Assembly: GCA_963573315.1 (NCBI GenBank)
Contig: OY752142.1
Location: 1,736,001-1,800,000, forward strand
Origin: Entomortierella parvispora
Taxonomy: Eukaryota; Mortierellomycota; Mortierellomycetes; Mortierellales; Mortierellaceae
Length of the DNA: 64,000 nucleotides
Direction: 5' to 3'
In this document: piece by piece, positions 20,548-33,042 of the stretch
Layout: every line of letters starts with the position of its first letter
Position numbering within the stretch: position 1 is the stretch's first letter
Notes under the pieces: generated by a model
Told to the model about the DNA's origin: nothing
Database searches by the model: none
What the model saw: the letters and a program-made list of their open reading frames with translations, nothing else
Program-made: the position numbers and the translations under genes

Positions 20548-22575
20548 CACACAGTGCGTGTTTTCTTCATAATAGATTCTGAACCCTCCTCAGGAAATTT
20601 TAAAACAAGGCAATTGTGGGGAGGGACCGCGCACTGTCTTGCCTTCCTGAATGGGTTAGATTGTCCAATCCCTCATCCTTTTGCCTTCAAAAAGAAAATG
20701 CTCATGTTTTTTTTTTTTGTTCAAGTTTATCGTACCTTCCTTCCTGCATGCATGCAGGTCCCATGCAACAATCTTTTTGGTTTTTTAGCTGAATGAATAA
20801 ACCCGAAATAGGGGTGGTGAATGAAAGTGGGCTTAAGAACCGGTTGCAGAAGCAGACGCAGGATCACCACTCGCGGTTCACATTCGGCTGAATGACCTCT
20901 TTCTCCCGCAGCCTCTTTCTCTCAATCTCGAACAAAAAAAAAAAAAAAAAAAAAAAAAATAAAGGAAAAATACTCAAAAACCACATACAGTACACATCTT
21001 TTTTGCCATGTGGAGGTTTTTTTTTCTTTTTCTTTTTTGAACTCACAAGTTAAGATCACGATGCCATCTGAGCAAAAAGCTGGCGTTTGTCTTTTATTCT
21101 TTTTCTTTTTCATTCTTGCTTCTCTAAAGACTACCAAGGAACCAAAACCAAGGACATTGAAGGCGAAAAGGTTAGCTTGCTTTGATTAAGTTTAATGGAC
21201 GTTTCCTTGCCACAACAATGAACAGGGCTGGTGTTGTACGACTTTTGCTCTCATAAGGCTTGGTGTTCTTATTTCATGGAGAGACAAAAAAAAACTGACA
21301 GGTAGACATGTCTATTCATTTTCATTGACAGTAGATTACAGTACAGACACGGGTAAATGCTCAATTGCTTGTTCAGATCAGTGCTAAAAAAGCACAGCTT
21401 CCCCAAAACAAGAGCATCTTTTTGTGGTTTCTGTAATGCAAGAACACCAAAAGGAAAAAAAAAAGAAGGGGACGAGCATGGAAATGTCGCCGCTGCCAAC
21501 TCTGATTTGTCCCCTGTCGGACAGTTTGTTGTTGCTGTTGCTGTTGTTATTGTTATTGTTGTTATTTTACGTCCATCAATGATTTTGGGAAAGGCATGCA
21601 TGAAGTACTCTGCCAGAGGGGTGAGATGGGAAGAGATGGACGAGGAAAAGGAAGAAGAAAAAGAAGAGGAGAGTGGGCGAGCGCGTGCATTCATTTGATT
21701 CTGACAGCTGATCATGTGGTGTCCCTTGTTTTCCTTACCTTTTTTTACCCTTTGGCATTGACTTTTTCTGCAAAACGTAATAATGACTTGCTTGCTTCAT
21801 GCAGATTTGCATTTCTCTTCCCTCCCCTTCTTTCCGCAGACGCAAACCCATTGAAAGGGCTACACACTGTCGGACAGAAAGTGAGAAGGACAGACAGAGT
21901 GAGAGCGAGAGATAGAGACGGCAAAGCCCGGTGGGGCATGCGCAATTTTCAATATTATTTTTTTTTCTTTGGACGTGCGTGTTCTTTTTGACTAAAAAGG
22001 CCTCCGAAGACTCAGTTGCAGTCAGGCAGCAGATGTTATCCCCATTTCAGTTTTTGCTTGGCTCTCGAAAAGAAACAAGAAAAGAAGGAAAGAAAAAAAA
22101 AGGAGCCGGATGTGTGCCGCGGCTAAGTTGTCCTGCAGGCACTTCATCTGGTACCCCCCCTCTCCATTAACATACTCTTTCAATAAATCAATCCAATTGA
22201 TTGAAGTCTGCATTTTGATGTCGCCTCGGACATTGCTCTCGTAAAGTTGAAAGGAAAGAGGGAAGAAAGGAAAGAGCTGTCAGAGGGAGACGGAGCTTTG
22301 CTGTGGTTGGTCCCGAACTTTTACACACACAAAAACAAAACAAAAAAACAAAAAAAAAAAAACAAAAATAATGAAAAAGCTACAGAGATCTTTTCCCTTT
22401 TGATCTCAATTGGCAACATTGTGATCGACGAGGGCGTAAAAGGGTTGGACAAAAGTGACCGACAATTTGCGTCAGAGGTTGACCTGTCAATTGGACGCAC
22501 AACTGGGCTAAGCGTGACAAAAACAACAATAACATTATTATAAATCTAGACTGAGAGGGAGGCGAGAGTGAGAAA

Positions 22576-22660
22576 TGTGTGCGTGTGTGTGTATGTGTGT
22601 GTATGTTTGTGTATGTGTGTGTATGTGTGTGTGTGTGTGAGTGAGTGTGAGTGTGATTGT
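22576..22660. repeat. TG/TATG microsatellite
   Basis: An interrupted run of TGTG with TATG interruptions, continuing as a GTGA-type run. It is part of the gene-poor region. Confidence 0.8.
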
Positions 22661-22753
22661 GTGTGTACGAGAACGGCAATGAATGTTTAATGAGGAAAGA
22701 ATCTGAACAATACCTCGAACATTGGCAAGAATAGCAGTAGACTGGGGTCATGG

Positions 22754-22754
22754 G

Positions 22755-22787
<33 letters not shown>

Positions 22788-22800
22788 AGGGAGGGAGAGA
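22754..22800. repeat. GA-rich microsatellite
   Basis: A (GA)n run that turns into GGGA units and back to GA. Confidence 0.8.
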
Positions 22801-24805
22801 GCATGAGGGGCGAATATCCCACCCTCATACCGCACCTTGACAAGAGTTGTTCCAAAGAGAAAACGGTTCGTCCTTCAGAGCAATTGCAAAATAAGAGTAC
22901 ATGTAAGAGGGAGCATTCACCGCGGAATTCTTGATCGCGATTGCCCTCTTGACAAAGATTCAATTGCGCCTTTTGTTGTTCCAGCGCTTACTTTCCTGCC
23001 GAAATGCCTGGATAGGTGGATGGGACAGAGATCTCCGGTTCACATGAGATCAATGGCCAAAGGCGGAACGTCGATCTGAATGAGAGCTGCACAAGCGAAC
23101 GATTGCATGGGGGAAGGAGACAGAGTGTCCATGGACTTTGGACGAGATCAGGGGTGGGAGATCAGGTTTTAAGCTTTTTTTTTTTTTCTTTTATTTTGTT
23201 TGTAGTACTCAAAGGACTTGGAATAAAAAAAAGGAGAATAGAAAGCGCGATGGACGTGTTCTCTGGAGTCTGTAAACTAAAAGTAGGATATGAGTAAGCA
23301 AGAGCGTGGCGCGGGATCAAAGATCGTACAGTGAATGAGGAGCGGCCTGCAAACACAAAAGAGCAAACACGAGGAGAGAAAAGGAGAGAAAGTCAGACTC
23401 TTACCGAATGCAATTCCACTTCACTGCTGCTGTACCCAAAAGTTCAGTCGGTGAAAGAAACTTTGGCAAAAGATCTGTTTTGTGGATATTGGCGAAAACA
23501 GAGTTTCCAGGTCGCATTGTCGCCTAGCTGACGTCTCCTCCTCCCCACAGCGCAGAAAAAAACAACACGTTCGGGATGTCTCTTGTTGACAACATGCAGT
23601 GTTTCTCCCAAGGTTTCGAATCCATCCGTCGGACGCAAAAACGAAATCCAGACACTGGATGAACACCTTAAAGAGTACAGTACTGTACAAGGAATCAAAA
23701 GAGTAGAAGAGAGAATAGAAAGAAAAGTCGAAGACAAGACAGCATATTTTGGGCCTAGGGAGCGGATCAAACTATTTGACCATTCAATCGAAAATCTAAA
23801 TGGATGTTGACTGGACTTCGATGTGTTGTTTTTATGATCCACAGAACAGACGGGACGGCTCCTCTGGTTTTTTTTGCCTTCCTTGTTGCTGGAGGACGGG
23901 TGGCACCGTTACGTGAGCCTCCAACTGCATTTTCTTCACACACTCCATCCTATTCCAACTCCTCCCTTGACCCGTTGTGTGTTTGCCCATTTCTGAAGAT
24001 CGGAGCTCAGAGACAGAGAGCCGATCACATTTTTTGGAGACTAGCAACACAAAAGTGGGGCTTTCTTCCCCTGTTCTGGGGGGTCTCCCCACATGATCGG
24101 CTCAGAGAAGGGATCTTCATTGCATAGACTAGGACAATTGGGCTCTCGACATTTTGTACAGTAGCTTTGTAGCTGACCGCAGTCTAGGTCCTATTGTCGA
24201 TGCGGCTGGACTAATTCATGTCAATAAGCTGTTGACTTCTCTCTCTCCCCGTCGATCATTTGTGCTTACCATAGAAGGGGCGGTTTTTGACGAGTGGGTG
24301 TGTTGCGTGTGAGCTCTGTGAGCTGTGTGAGCTGAGAATGCTGTGTATGTGTACGTGTGTGCGTTTGTGCACTTCTGCACGACAAGGGAACACAAACGTG
24401 CAGCCTGTCTTTTTTTTTTAATTTTTTTTACCGTTTTCTTCTTATCCCTTTTTGTTTTTTTCCGTTTATTTTTCAACTGTTTCTTTTGGACTCTTCTTTG
24501 AGAGTGAGCCAGAGAGAGCGATGGATGACGCATCTTTTATCCGGAACATGAAGGAAGAGTACGTGTTTTGTGGATGTGCATTAAGCAATTAGCATTCTAC
24601 GATCTCTAAATGCAAAGGACACCATAGCCCAATTCTATTCTGATGAATTTGTTGGTATAGTAATATTCTTTTCCGATGTTCCACTTTCTTCTCTCTCCTC
24701 TTTCTTTCCTTCGACTTTTCGGGGAATGATCGAGACAGTTACGTTTACCCCTCTTCTATGTCCGCACATCGGAAACAAATAGAAAAGAGAAAAGAGAAAA
24801 GGAAA

Positions 24806-25190
24806 TTACTTAAGCTTCTTCAGGTGATCGACCCATTGCTTCCACAGAGGTCGACCTTGCGACTGGTGAAAGTGCTTTTGCAGCAGTTGCGCGCCTACAA
24901 GAAAATGCGTGGCGGAAAAAAAAAATCCTCCAATTAACGGCTTACCTGAGCTTGAAAGGAGTTTGGGGATGTAACCGTGAAGGTTGGGTGGTGAGAAGGG
25001 TAAGATCGACAACTGAGAGATGAGTTTGTTTTCTCACCAATTCCGGTGCACGGAGGAGAGATTGTTCCAGACTCACTTCCTCCTGCTCTAAGACCGAGAA
25101 GGATCGATAATACCATCCTGGGCCCCAAAATTCCAAAGAGTTCGCTTTTCTTCTCAGCAGATTCTCTTTGTCTTCCTGGCGGAGCAAATT
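24806..25190 (-). CDS. Small spliced protein of unknown function, 5' end unresolved
   Basis: Three minus-strand segments join in phase with canonical sites: an open segment down to 25077, then 25012-24946, then 24894-24806 with a TAA stop. The first intron starts GTGAGT and the second GTAAGC. The predicted C-terminal part reads ...SLEFWGPGWYYRSFS, then SPPNLHGYIPKLLSSSG, then AQLLQKHFHQSQGRPLWKQW and a basic tail. I cannot identify the family. No ATG is visible in the first segment before its in-frame stop (near 25270), so at least one more 5' exon is needed; the right-hand boundary given is approximate. The basic, aromatic character would fit a small mitochondrial protein, but that is only a guess. 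Confidence 0.4.
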
Positions 25191-25435
25191 ATTACCACAC
25201 AGGGAAAGGCCTGTGCCGAAGCGGTTGTCGCGCGCTGAGCGGGGCCTTGCTGGGATGTTTCAGCAATTGGATGTTTGAGCTCTCACGGAAGAGTTAGACA
25301 AACAAATATTAATAAGCCCCACTGAAAATTAAACGAGATCCTCAGATTGTGGGAAAATCCAGGACCCGAAAGATGTTCGTCCGCACTCACACCATCGGCT
25401 GAGTCCAGAATGTTCAGCCTCAAAAAATATGTCCT

Positions 25436-26823
25436 TTATTCTCCGACGACTGCCTCCAGAAACCCAAGAAGGCCCTGTGCCGCAGTTGTTGGTGCTACAC
25501 TGGCCGCTGTGACCACCTCATCCGCCAATGATCCTTTGATTTTCTCCGTCACAACCTCAGTCAGAAGAGGTCCAGCCTCTGCCAGTTTTTCGGCTATTTT
25601 CCCTGACGGGATCAACGGACCCGGAGCCGAGCGCAACGAAGGGAACAAGAGCGAGAGGAACCAACGGAGAGGCATGAACAGGTACCCAACGAGCGAGATG
25701 CCACGGTCCGCTATTCGCTTCTTCAGAATGTACATCACCACCAACGAAAACACTAGCAACCCAAACCCTATCAAGAGTCGGTCGGTCCAGTCGGCCTGGT
25801 TCAATTTCGTGATCAGGTTCTTTCCACGCTTGAGCACTTCATCATAAGTCTGGTATTGTCCCACGGTCTCTCGAAGGGTCTTGGAAGATTCGTCTAGGTC
25901 ATTCAAGAATATGAAGATCAGATAAAAAAAAAAGGGTGAGTGCACAGCACATTTCGCCTGAAACTGGACAGGCACACAGATTCCTTTTCCTTCAAAAAAG
26001 CAAGCAAGGGGTCTGGACCTCCAAAAACATTTTAAACCGGGTCTAGATATTAAAATAATCTGACAAACTGAACATATAAATTAACCCTACTTACCAATTA
26101 CGGCGGCAGAGTGCGCTGTACGTTCTACCTCCTGCTGCATCAATTTCAGGGTTCTTCCTAGACTTTCATTGTGCTCCTTGCTGGTGTTTAACATGTATTC
26201 GCTTGATTTCCCTCCTGTTTTTCCTCGCCTCCGAATCTCACTCAGCTCAATAGCTGATTTTGATCCCTTCAATAGAAGTTCCCGTTCCGACTTGGCTTCA
26301 CGGTCAATGGCTTGCTTGGAACTCAGGATTGCCTGTCGCAAGGACTGTTGCTGGCTACAGAAGGTCAGAAAAGGTCAAGGACCACATTAATTCAGACCAT
26401 CATTGAATCCCTAACGTTAGCCGAGAAGCAAGATCAGAGCTCACATACTGTTTGAATTGGTCCTCGATCTTTCCAAGCATATTAAGTGTCAGCGTCCTGT
26501 CAGACTCCTTATCCTGCTCGTCCGCAAGGATCCGGAGGTCCTAGATAACGCGTAAGAAGAAAACGGTATCAGAACCCAGTTTAATTAGACATAACCTCGA
26601 AAAACACAACTTATGTCCGATGACCCACCTCGATCTTGGACTCTATAGCTTTCGATTCTTCTCGAGCATGTCTAGCGAGCTCCTGTTGGACAGTGAGGGT
26701 CGCTCCCGTGAGGGATTTGAGACGGACAATAAGTGCATCGAGAGCATGGTACTGTTTCCGAAGAGCGTCCATCTGAACCTGAATCGGCTGTGGAAGCGTC
26801 GGTGGGGCGCTAATGGGGGGCAT
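25436..26823 (-). CDS. SEC20: Sec20/BNIP1-family SNARE protein
   Basis: Sec20 is a Golgi-to-ER retrograde SNARE of the ER membrane. Four exons (26823-26629, 26540-26449, 26354-26095, 25893-25436) splice in phase to 334 aa. The start is the first ATG, before MPPISAPPTLPQP. Residues up to about 150 are helical. The Sec20 domain runs from about 150 to 220, with SKEHNESLGRTLKLMQQEVERT and DESSKTLRETVGQYQTYDEV, and a transmembrane helix follows at about 222-239 (LLIGFGLLVFSLVVMYIL). Unlike animal BNIP1, which ends soon after the membrane segment, this protein continues for about 95 residues, including a second hydrophobic stretch (about 248-267). No HDEL-type signal is present at the C-terminus. 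It diverges from the TBC1D22-like gene. Confidence 0.85.
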
Positions 26824-27190
26824 GGTGAATGGTTTGTTGGTTATAATTGAGGTAGTCGACGAGTCCGTGATTCCTGCCACGTAAGAGTCGCTGTGTTAGT
26901 GACAATGAGGAACAAGAAGAAGAGCATCAACAAAAACCGTGGCATGCATTCATCGTAATGTACAGTATGCGGTTCAGTCACGTGCTGTCACCCCCCGTTG
27001 GATGCATGCATGCCAGCCATCCTCATCTGTCTTCTTTCTTACATCTCCGCCCTCTGCTCTTCCTCGCTCTCCCGACGCCCTCTCTCGCTATCTCTGTGAA
27101 CCGAGCCTTACTCCTCCTCTCCTCACCGCTACTGTCCTTTCGCCACCCTCCCACCTTCCCACGCGACTCTACGGACCATCGACCTCAAAC
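26824..27190. promoter_or_regulatory. Divergent promoter, SEC20 and TBC1D22-like gene
   Basis: The 367 bp between the two start codons contain a TCACGTGC E-box at 26978-26985, one base off the palindrome found elsewhere, and GCATGCAT-type repeats (26942-26950 and 27001-27012). The right half is C/T-rich on the plus strand, facing the TBC gene. Confidence 0.5.
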
Positions 27191-29789
27191 ATGGACTTCT
27201 CGGCCGCTCCAAGGTGCGCGCGCGCCGCATTCTTTTTGAACCAAACCTCAACACACGCGTCATCAGCTCATCCCTTACTCGACATTTCATCTCTAATTCA
27301 CCCTGTCTTTCATCCACTATAGCGCCAAGGTTGGATTCTGGAAGCGCCACACGACCAGACTGCCGGGATCGTAAGTTGCGCTTGTGCCGGATGAGGCCAT
27401 GTGAAGAAGGGACTCGAAAAAATAACACTTCTTCCTTGACTTCACTCTTTTGCGTGTCCACCAGGGTCAAGCCTGTACCTGGCAGGATGGGCGCAACAGG
27501 AAACATGGTCTTTGGTGCCCAGTATTCCCACACCACCACTGTCCACGAAGTCGAACGACTCAGGTAAAACGAAGAGAAAAGAACAGCAATTTTGGTTCCG
27601 CCTTCTCTCCCAGCCCTCGACAACGTCAATAGCTCTCTGTTTAGCGCGTCATCCAATGACCCCAGAATCGAATCCCCGCTGCTGCCGCCATGGGGCCAGA
27701 TGCAACAAAGAAGGCAGAATGGCGTCCAGCTGAGCAATACGCCACCTTTCTTGAGCTTGACATTGAAGTGTTAATTTTGTGCCTTTGGGGGGTCAATTTG
27801 CGCCGACCGATTCTTTATTTTAGAGCCCTACAAATGGACCCTGCTTCATGGGCCAATGACCACCATGCCACGATCGCCGACGATTCGGAATACGACAACG
27901 ATCCAGAGTTGTCAGGATACCAGACCTTACCAGAGGCGGATACCAAGGACGATTCAGAACAGGAGATCTCTCCGGCAACTTCTCCTGTTAATCCAAAGGC
28001 AACTTTTGCAGGCATCTCCCAGAGGCTATCGGAATCTCCGGCCACGGTCAAGGGTTCGGTATCTGGACAAAACGACACAAAAGGCCAAAGCGGAAGTAAA
28101 GGTTCATCTAAAACAACGGGGAAACAGCCTGCCTCAGCTGGCGCAGAAGGGGGAGCTGCATCAGGAGTCATCGAGGGCATGAAACCAAATGCATTGGCTA
28201 TCTTGCAAGGTACCGTGGCCATGTTCTTCGTTTCTTTCTTTCTTTGACAGAGCAGAGCTCATGATTCATATCCTGACCACGCTGAGATCATGTCATTCAT
28301 TTTTGTTATAGACCCCTTGGCCATTCTCAAAGGACTAGACTACGAATCCGCTATGGGTGATCTGCACTTGGTTGGGACAGAACTCAAATCGGACGAGGTA
28401 TACGCTCTGCAACGGACAAAACAAAAGGCGCGATTTCATAAATTCAAGGAGTTGCTTCAACTCCCAGTGGTGGATCTGGATGTTCTCCGAAAGTTGTCAT
28501 GGTCTGGAGTGCCGACCGCTATCCGTCCAATTGTCTGGCAGCTCTTGGTGGGTTATCTTCCAAGTAACTCTGATCGACGGAATGTAGCTCTGGAACGGAA
28601 ACGTAAGGAATACCAGGATGGCGTTCACCAGACATTCGCAAGGGGCATTGAGGGGCTAGACCAGACGATCTGGCATCAGGTGTTTATCGATGTACCTAGG
28701 ACCAATCCCAAGATGGCTCTCTTCCAAAATCAAACCACACAGCGCGTAAGTTTCATGGCGCATGCAGATGTAGATGATTCAGCTGCAAAATCAAAAAGAA
28801 ATGGAGATCTAACAATGAGGTTCTTCATTTTCTTGGAGTATAGTGCTTGGAGAGGATTTTATACTGTTGGGCGATTCGACATCCGGCGAGCAGTTATGTA
28901 CAAGGGATCAATGATTTAGTAACTCCGTTTTTCCTCGTCTTCCTAACGGCCTATATTGGAGAAGATCAGGACCCAGAGTCCTATGATATTTCGCGACTCC
29001 CACCTTCCATTCTTGCGGCGATCGAGGCCGACAGCTATTGGTGCCTTTCAAAGCTGCTGGACGGGATTCAAGACAACTTTACACATGCACAGCCAGGGAT
29101 CCAACGCCAGATCGTTAAACTACGAGAGTTGATCTGCCGTATAGATGGTAAGAGAACAATGGATATTGAAAGAAAAAAAATAAGACACTTGTTGATCTAT
29201 ATATACTGACCGTGGTCTATTCACCGACACGAACTAAATATAGCTCCATTGGCAGCGCACCTTCAGTCAGAACATGTAGAGTTCATCCAGTTCTCGTTCC
29301 GATGGATGAACTGTTTGCTGATGCGAGAAGTGACGCTGCAACATACCATCCGCATGTGGGACACGTATTTGGTAAGTAGAATATCAACCAACCTGTGCGA
29401 TGGTCATGTGTTTGTGGATGTGCTACTTGCTGGTCACCAAAAAATTTACCTTTTTTTTTTCTGTACTCTCCCTCTTTGTCATCATCACCCTTGCCGCTAC
29501 CACCGACCCCCCCATGCATACGGTTCTCGACGTGTCTCTTGCTGTAACAAACAACCAGACTGAACATCCGCACGGGTTCTCGGAATTTCATTTGTATGTG
29601 TGTGCTGCTTTTCTGACGAAATGGTCGGCAGAGTTGTTACGGATGGAGTTTCAAGAGATCATGCTTTTCCTCCAGGATGTACCCACAGATGATTGGCAGG
29701 AAAAGGACATTGAACTCTTGCTCTCCGAAGCGTTCATGTGGAAGTCGCTCTTTCATGCTTCGCCCATGCATCTTGGAGGCTCTAAATGA
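27191..29789 (+). CDS. TBC1D22-type Rab GTPase-activating protein
   Basis: TBC proteins stimulate GTP hydrolysis by Rab GTPases; the TBC1D22 group acts at the Golgi. Eight exons (27191-27213, 27323-27370, 27465-27563, 27824-28209, 28312-28745, 28844-29147, 29244-29371, 29559-29789) join in phase to 550 aa. The N-terminal FWKRHTTRLPGS motif is characteristic of this subfamily. The TBC domain starts near LSWSGVPTAIRPIVWQLL. It has the arginine finger in FIDVPRT (Arg about 315) and the glutamine finger in SYVQGIND (Gln about 350), followed by EADSYWCLSKLLDGIQDN and FRWMNCLLMREV. Exon 3 to 4 gives VERLRALQMDPASW. The third intron (27564-27823) contains open coding-like sequence, so a variant exon there cannot be excluded. 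Confidence 0.9.
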
Positions 29790-30526
29790 AGCAAATGTAC
29801 CATATATATGTAAAAAAAAGAAATCATTTCATTGGGTCGTTGTTGCATTTGTGGTATCTATGGGGGCGCTGTACTAGAGACAAGGAAAAAATAAGCGAGA
29901 CGCTAGAGTACATTTGTCGAGTCAAGCGATACAAATATGGCGGAGAGGGAGTTGTTGTCTCATAGAGGAATAGCTGAAGAGAGAAAAGAGCGAGCAGGAG
30001 AGACAGAAAGAGGGAGCGCGCGTGCGCTTATATGTGTATGTGTGTGTTTGTGAGGGAAGGAGGGAGGGAGGAAAGGAAGGAGAGATGGAAATAGAGAGAG
30101 AAAGAGAGAGAGAGAGCGGAATAGAGGGGGGCAGAGAAAGAAACGTATTGACAGCAAGAGCATATGATAAATAGGCGCGGCTTGGCGGATGCTGTGGGGA
30201 AAAAAGAAAAAAGAAAAAGGGCATGTGCATCCTGCAGTGGCGCGAGGGGACCGATCCGGGACTACTGTTGCCTTGACGTGTTCAGACCGATGGTGTTTTT
30301 GTTTTTATATTTTAAAACCGCCAGCGTGGTGAAGGGTATTCCTTTCTCCAGAGCAAGGTTGTTGAGTGGAAATGATAGGGCGGTGTCGAGGAGGAGAGTA
30401 TTTTGCGGTCGAAATCGTTCACTCATCAACGTTGGTTACAATTGTTGCAAATGACCTCTTGACCTCTTGCAAAGGAGAATCGATCCTGGTCGGTCGAGCA
30501 CAAGCAATCCCATAGCTATGGGTCGA
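29790..30526. other. Convergent 3' region with GA-rich repeats
   Basis: No gene is visible. The stretch holds a TG run (30028-30048), GGAA/GGGA repeats (30052-30118) and GA tracts, between two genes that converge. Confidence 0.4.
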
Positions 30527-32076
30527 TCAGCTTGACATTGGTCCTTGTCCTTGTCCCTGCTGCTTCAACCAGGTCTCAAGACTGTGCAACCAGTCCAGGT
30601 ATTCAGTCTCGCTCACGAATAAACTGAACTGGACTTGGTTCAGGAACTCCATCTCCATGACGTTGATCTCCTTGACGCTGATTCCTGTCACATCCGACCA
30701 TGTCTTGTTTGTAAACGTGTTGTCGTCCAAGAACTTGTTGGCAAGCATGAGTGAGACTGTAAATAACCGGAACTCGGACCCTTGTTGCCCATGAATCGAG
30801 GGATTATTTTTCAGTAGCTTTTGAATGTACTTTAGGGACAACAGGATAACCGAAGACGAGAGTTGCGTCGCAGAGAGGACCTAAACAAACGTACAAATCA
30901 ACAGGAAAAAAAAAGGTCGGCATTAAGAACAAAGGTCGAGCCTTCTTTTTTCTTTATGAGTACATGGTTTACCTTTAGACAGAATTTCTTGAATGCAGGT
31001 CCAGCCGAGGGTGGCACGCTTATCCGGTGAGGGACAACATTATAAGCGTTACTGGAGGCACCATTGATGTTTGGCCGCGTGTGCCAGAGGGTATAGACCA
31101 TCACAGAGGCAAACTCGGCCAATTGCAGTGTGCTGGTTTGAGGATTTGTGACAACTTCGATAGTTCCTGCGTTCCGAGAGTCATTATTCGCTTGCTGGCC
31201 CTGCATGCGTTGTTGCTGAACCTGTTGCTGATGCTGATGCTGATGCTGTTGCTGTTGGCGCTGGTGCATCTGCATCTGTTGTTGCTGCGCAGAAGTCTGC
31301 ATCGGGTGCTGCACCATGGTCGAGCCAACGGATTGCTGTTGCCGCTGCTGCGACTGTTGAACCTGGATGTGTTGTAATTGCTGCTGTTGCATCTGTTGTT
31401 GCATCTGTTGTTGTTGCTGCACATGTTGCGTCTGAAGGTGCTGTTGTTGTTGCTGCTGCTGCAACTGCTGTTGTGGAGCTTGTTGCTGTTGGATATAAGC
31501 GCCCTGAGACGCGCCTTGGGAGTATGAAAGCGGTTGAACCTGAGACTGATTGTTGAGAGACTGGGTCGACATGTAAATCTGCTGCTGAGGTTGTTTCTGT
31601 GATTGTTGAAGCTGCATCTGCGGCTGCATGTGTGATTGAGGTAGCTGGTGCGGATAGGCAAGTTGCTGTGTGCTTCCTTGAATCTGGTACGGCTGCTGAT
31701 ACTGCTGGCTGGTAGGCTGTTGCAGCTGCTGCTGCTGCTGTGGCTGTGGTTGCTGCATGTACATTTGCTGTTGCGGCAAGCTCTGCTGCTGTTGGTACGA
31801 TTGCTGGGCCAGATATGGCTGCTGGTACTGCTGCTGGTGTTGCTGCTGTAGAGGCACAGGCGTCGAAGACACAGAGTGATTTTGACCTGAAGGCACCGAG
31901 GAGTTGTATCCAACACTAGGGTCGTATGTGCTGCTGGGGCCATGGCCCGTTACGTATCCTGGAGCGCCTGCGCCCATAGGGCCCATAGAGATGGGCGTTA
32001 ATGGCCCTCCTTGTGCACCACCATTTGGATACTGCATGCCTGACTGATAGTAGGCTACGGGTGGATGTGCGTCCAT
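30527..32076 (-). CDS. Pcl/Clg1-like cyclin with long polyQ region
   Basis: Two exons (32076-30973 and 30880-30527) join in phase 0 to 485 aa. Residues from about 75 to 300 are very Gln-rich (repeated CAG/CAA codons read as CTG/TTG on the plus strand). The C-terminal part is a cyclin box of the PHO80/Pcl kind: TLQLAEFASVMVYTLW, then VLSATQLSSSVILLSLKYIQ, then EFRLFTVSLMLANKFLDDNT, the NKTWSDVTGI motif, and EINVMEMEFLNQVQFSLFVS. These are the conserved motifs of the fungal Pcl group, which partners Pho85-type kinases. Clg1 is the closest yeast analogue because of its Gln-rich N-terminus, but that choice is an inference. The gene stops before a tail rich in Gly/Gln. Confidence 0.8.
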
Positions 32077-33008
32077 GCCGGATTCACTAGGGCGCTGTCT
32101 GTTCCAGCGTCAAGGGGTCCTCGGTCGAGAGTCGACAGGGGCAAGGCCTAAGGAGGCAAGACGGACAGAAGGAGGTTTGTTAGCATACGTGGACCGAGGA
32201 GGGATAGCCTAGAAGCGGGTCCTTTTCTTTTTATGCCAAGGCGAGGAGGATGGCTCGGAAACAATCGATGCCAGCCTATGAGTGCAGGGAGAGGGCTCGC
32301 CATGATGACCGGACCAACAGACGGGAGGGGCACAAAATACACAATGACACAATGACGCGCGGCCGGAAATAGCCATGCGAGCATGGCCATGAATGAGAGG
32401 GATGGGGTCACAGCCCAAGGGAGGTTTGTGATTGCATTGTTGTTGCGGCTGTCCTTGTGTTTGGCAGACAGGAAGGCAGGCAGACAGCAGGCGGACGATC
32501 GCCTGCCATCTCGGTCCACCTTCGCGTTTTTTTTTTTTTTTTTTTCTGCTCGTTTGTTCCTTGGGGTGGCTTGGTAGCATGGACCCCTGCAGGATGTCGT
32601 CGAGGGAGGTGAACCTCTTTCTGGTCATCTTCATCACTGCCGGGGAATTGAATTCGTTTTTTTTTTTTTTTTTTTTGTACTCGAGCACACGGGTGTAGGA
32701 GGAGCAGGCAGAGAGAGAGATTGACAAAAAGGAGAAGGAGTACAGAAAAGAGAAGGAGTGCTTACCAGTCGAGGCTTGAGAGGGAGAGAGGAGAGAGAGA
32801 GAGGAAAGAGAGAAAAGAGAGAGAGAGATAAATGACTTTTAGAAAGGAAGGAAGAAAGAAAGGAAGGAGAGGAGTGAACAGAGCAGAGGAGAAGGAGGAA
32901 AAGAGGGAGAAAAAAAAAAAAGACAGGACAAGGACAGGACAGCCAGACAGGAGAGGAGGAGGAGAGACAGTCGGTTGCAATCAGAGCCAGCCCAGGACCA
33001 AGAAGAGA

Positions 33009-33042
<34 letters not shown>

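Larger units (their letters stand above)
20548..24805. other. Gene-poor, repeat-rich region of about 4.3 kb
   Basis: I find no convincing gene on either strand. The sequence holds poly(A) at about 20934-20960, A- or T-rich runs near 21440-21460, 22330-22370 and 24410-24470, a TG-type microsatellite (22576-22660), a GA tract (22754-22800) and many short runs. It follows the 3' end of the HMG-like gene and precedes the end of the minus-strand orphan gene, so it lies between two 3' ends and has no promoter to explain it. Confidence 0.45.

Noticed and set aside
24521-24560. Plus-strand ATG starting MDDASFIRNMKEE with a GTACGTG donor-like site
   Set aside because: No downstream exon in phase and no coding-like sequence follows; it probably is chance in AT-rich DNA.
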